Shown here: positions 7,187 through 7,426 of the stretch, in pieces | How positions within the stretch are numbered: the first letter of the stretch is position 1 | How the letters are laid out: every line of letters starts with the position of its first letter | The notes under the pieces: model-generated | Told to the model about the DNA's origin: nothing | The model's input: only the letters and a program-made list of their open reading frames with translations | The model's database searches: none | Program-made: the position numbers and the translations under genes | Assembly: GCA_937884015.1 (NCBI GenBank) | Contig: CALGBV010000157.1 | Location: forward strand, 1 to 7,426 | Source: an uncultured Bacteroidales bacterium | GTDB lineage: Bacteria; Bacteroidota; Bacteroidia; Bacteroidales; F082 | Length of the DNA stretch: 7,426 nucleotides | Direction: 5' to 3'

Positions 7187-7195
7187 TTAACTTAT
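7165..7195. other. Abrupt junction between uvrA DNA and low-GC serpin-like DNA
   Basis: Left of this point the minus strand reads as UvrA and GC is about 52% (31 of 60 bases at 7081-7140). Right of it the plus strand reads as a serpin-like protein and GC is about 29% (66 of 226 bases at 7201-7426). UvrA homology fades at about 7180 and serpin homology begins at about 7178, both mid-gene, with no spacer. I see no terminal inverted repeat, tRNA fragment or target duplication on the visible side. Confidence 0.75.
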
Positions 7196-7426
7196 AGCGC
7201 ACTTAAGATGAAAGATTATGTCGCTAATGGACTAGGCCAAAGTAAAAATGAATTCACATCAAAGGGAAAAACTAAAACTGTTGATACCTATGAATTTGCG
7301 ACTATTTCATTTACTCATGATGTTCCTTATTTTAAAGGTGATAATTATCAAGCATTCAAAGTATATATAAATTATTCATCTCTACTTATTATTTTGCCAG
7401 ACAGCGAAGGCGTTATTAATGAAATT
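7178..7426 (+). CDS. Serpin-like protein fragment, both ends missing
   Basis: A plus-strand frame open to the window end encodes about 83 residues that resemble the middle of a serpin (serine/cysteine protease inhibitor). From the codon at 7178, DAVLTYSALKMKDY fits the serpin segment usually written LTNAIYFKGxW, although the normal Trp is replaced (KDYV). NEFTSKGKTKTVDTYEF fits the F-x-x-x-G-x-T-x-x-V-x-M-M stretch. YFKGDNYQAFKVYI followed by LLIILPDSEG fits the conserved strand leading to the LPxEG motif. The reactive-centre loop lies beyond the window, so inhibitory activity and target cannot be judged. The frame has no own start at the expected distance: an ATG at 7154 lies in uvrA-derived DNA and one at 7208 is inside the serpin match. 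Low GC (about 29%) and a mid-domain 5' break suggest DNA from a different source. Assignment rests on motif resemblance only. Confidence 0.6.

Overview
The window looks like chromosomal DNA from an anaerobic, glycan-degrading member of the Bacteroidota, probably Bacteroidales. The grounds are a GH29 fucosidase lipoprotein with appended binding modules, an oxygen-sensitive sulfatase-maturating enzyme close to the Bacteroides type, moderate GC (45-58% in the housekeeping parts I counted), and start codons with AT-rich upstream sequence and no Shine-Dalgarno motif. The genus cannot be fixed from the sequence alone.

Layout: the left arm (1-4015) is read rightwards. It holds the 3' part of a metallo-beta-lactamase-fold hydrolase cut by the window edge, a MATE-family exporter, and a 680-residue secreted GH29 alpha-L-fucosidase lipoprotein. 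The gaps are only 8 and 12 bases, so this is probably one operon. The right arm (4005-7186) is read leftwards. In transcription order it holds the C-terminal half of UvrA, leucyl/phenylalanyl-tRNA--protein transferase (Aat), and an anaerobic sulfatase-maturating radical SAM enzyme (anSME). The two arms converge, and the fucosidase and anSME genes overlap by 11 bases at their 3' ends.

At about 7165-7195 the picture changes abruptly. UvrA homology stops exactly at the start of its second ATPase cassette and the frame hits a stop. From there to the end the DNA falls to about 29% GC and encodes, on the other strand, a serpin-like fragment that runs off the window. This is either a genuine rearrangement or insertion, or a chimeric assembly join; I regard the latter as at least as likely.

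Functionally, the fucosidase would trim fucose from host or dietary glycans. The anSME would activate sulfatases encoded elsewhere, which fits use of sulfated, fucosylated glycans such as mucins. UvrA (nucleotide excision repair) and Aat (N-end rule tagging for ClpS/ClpAP) are housekeeping. I see no CRISPR array, tRNA, rRNA, insertion sequence or convincing new defence or biosynthetic system. The most unusual items are the UvrA/serpin junction, the multi-module fucosidase, and an AT-rich patch covering the fucosidase tail and anSME.
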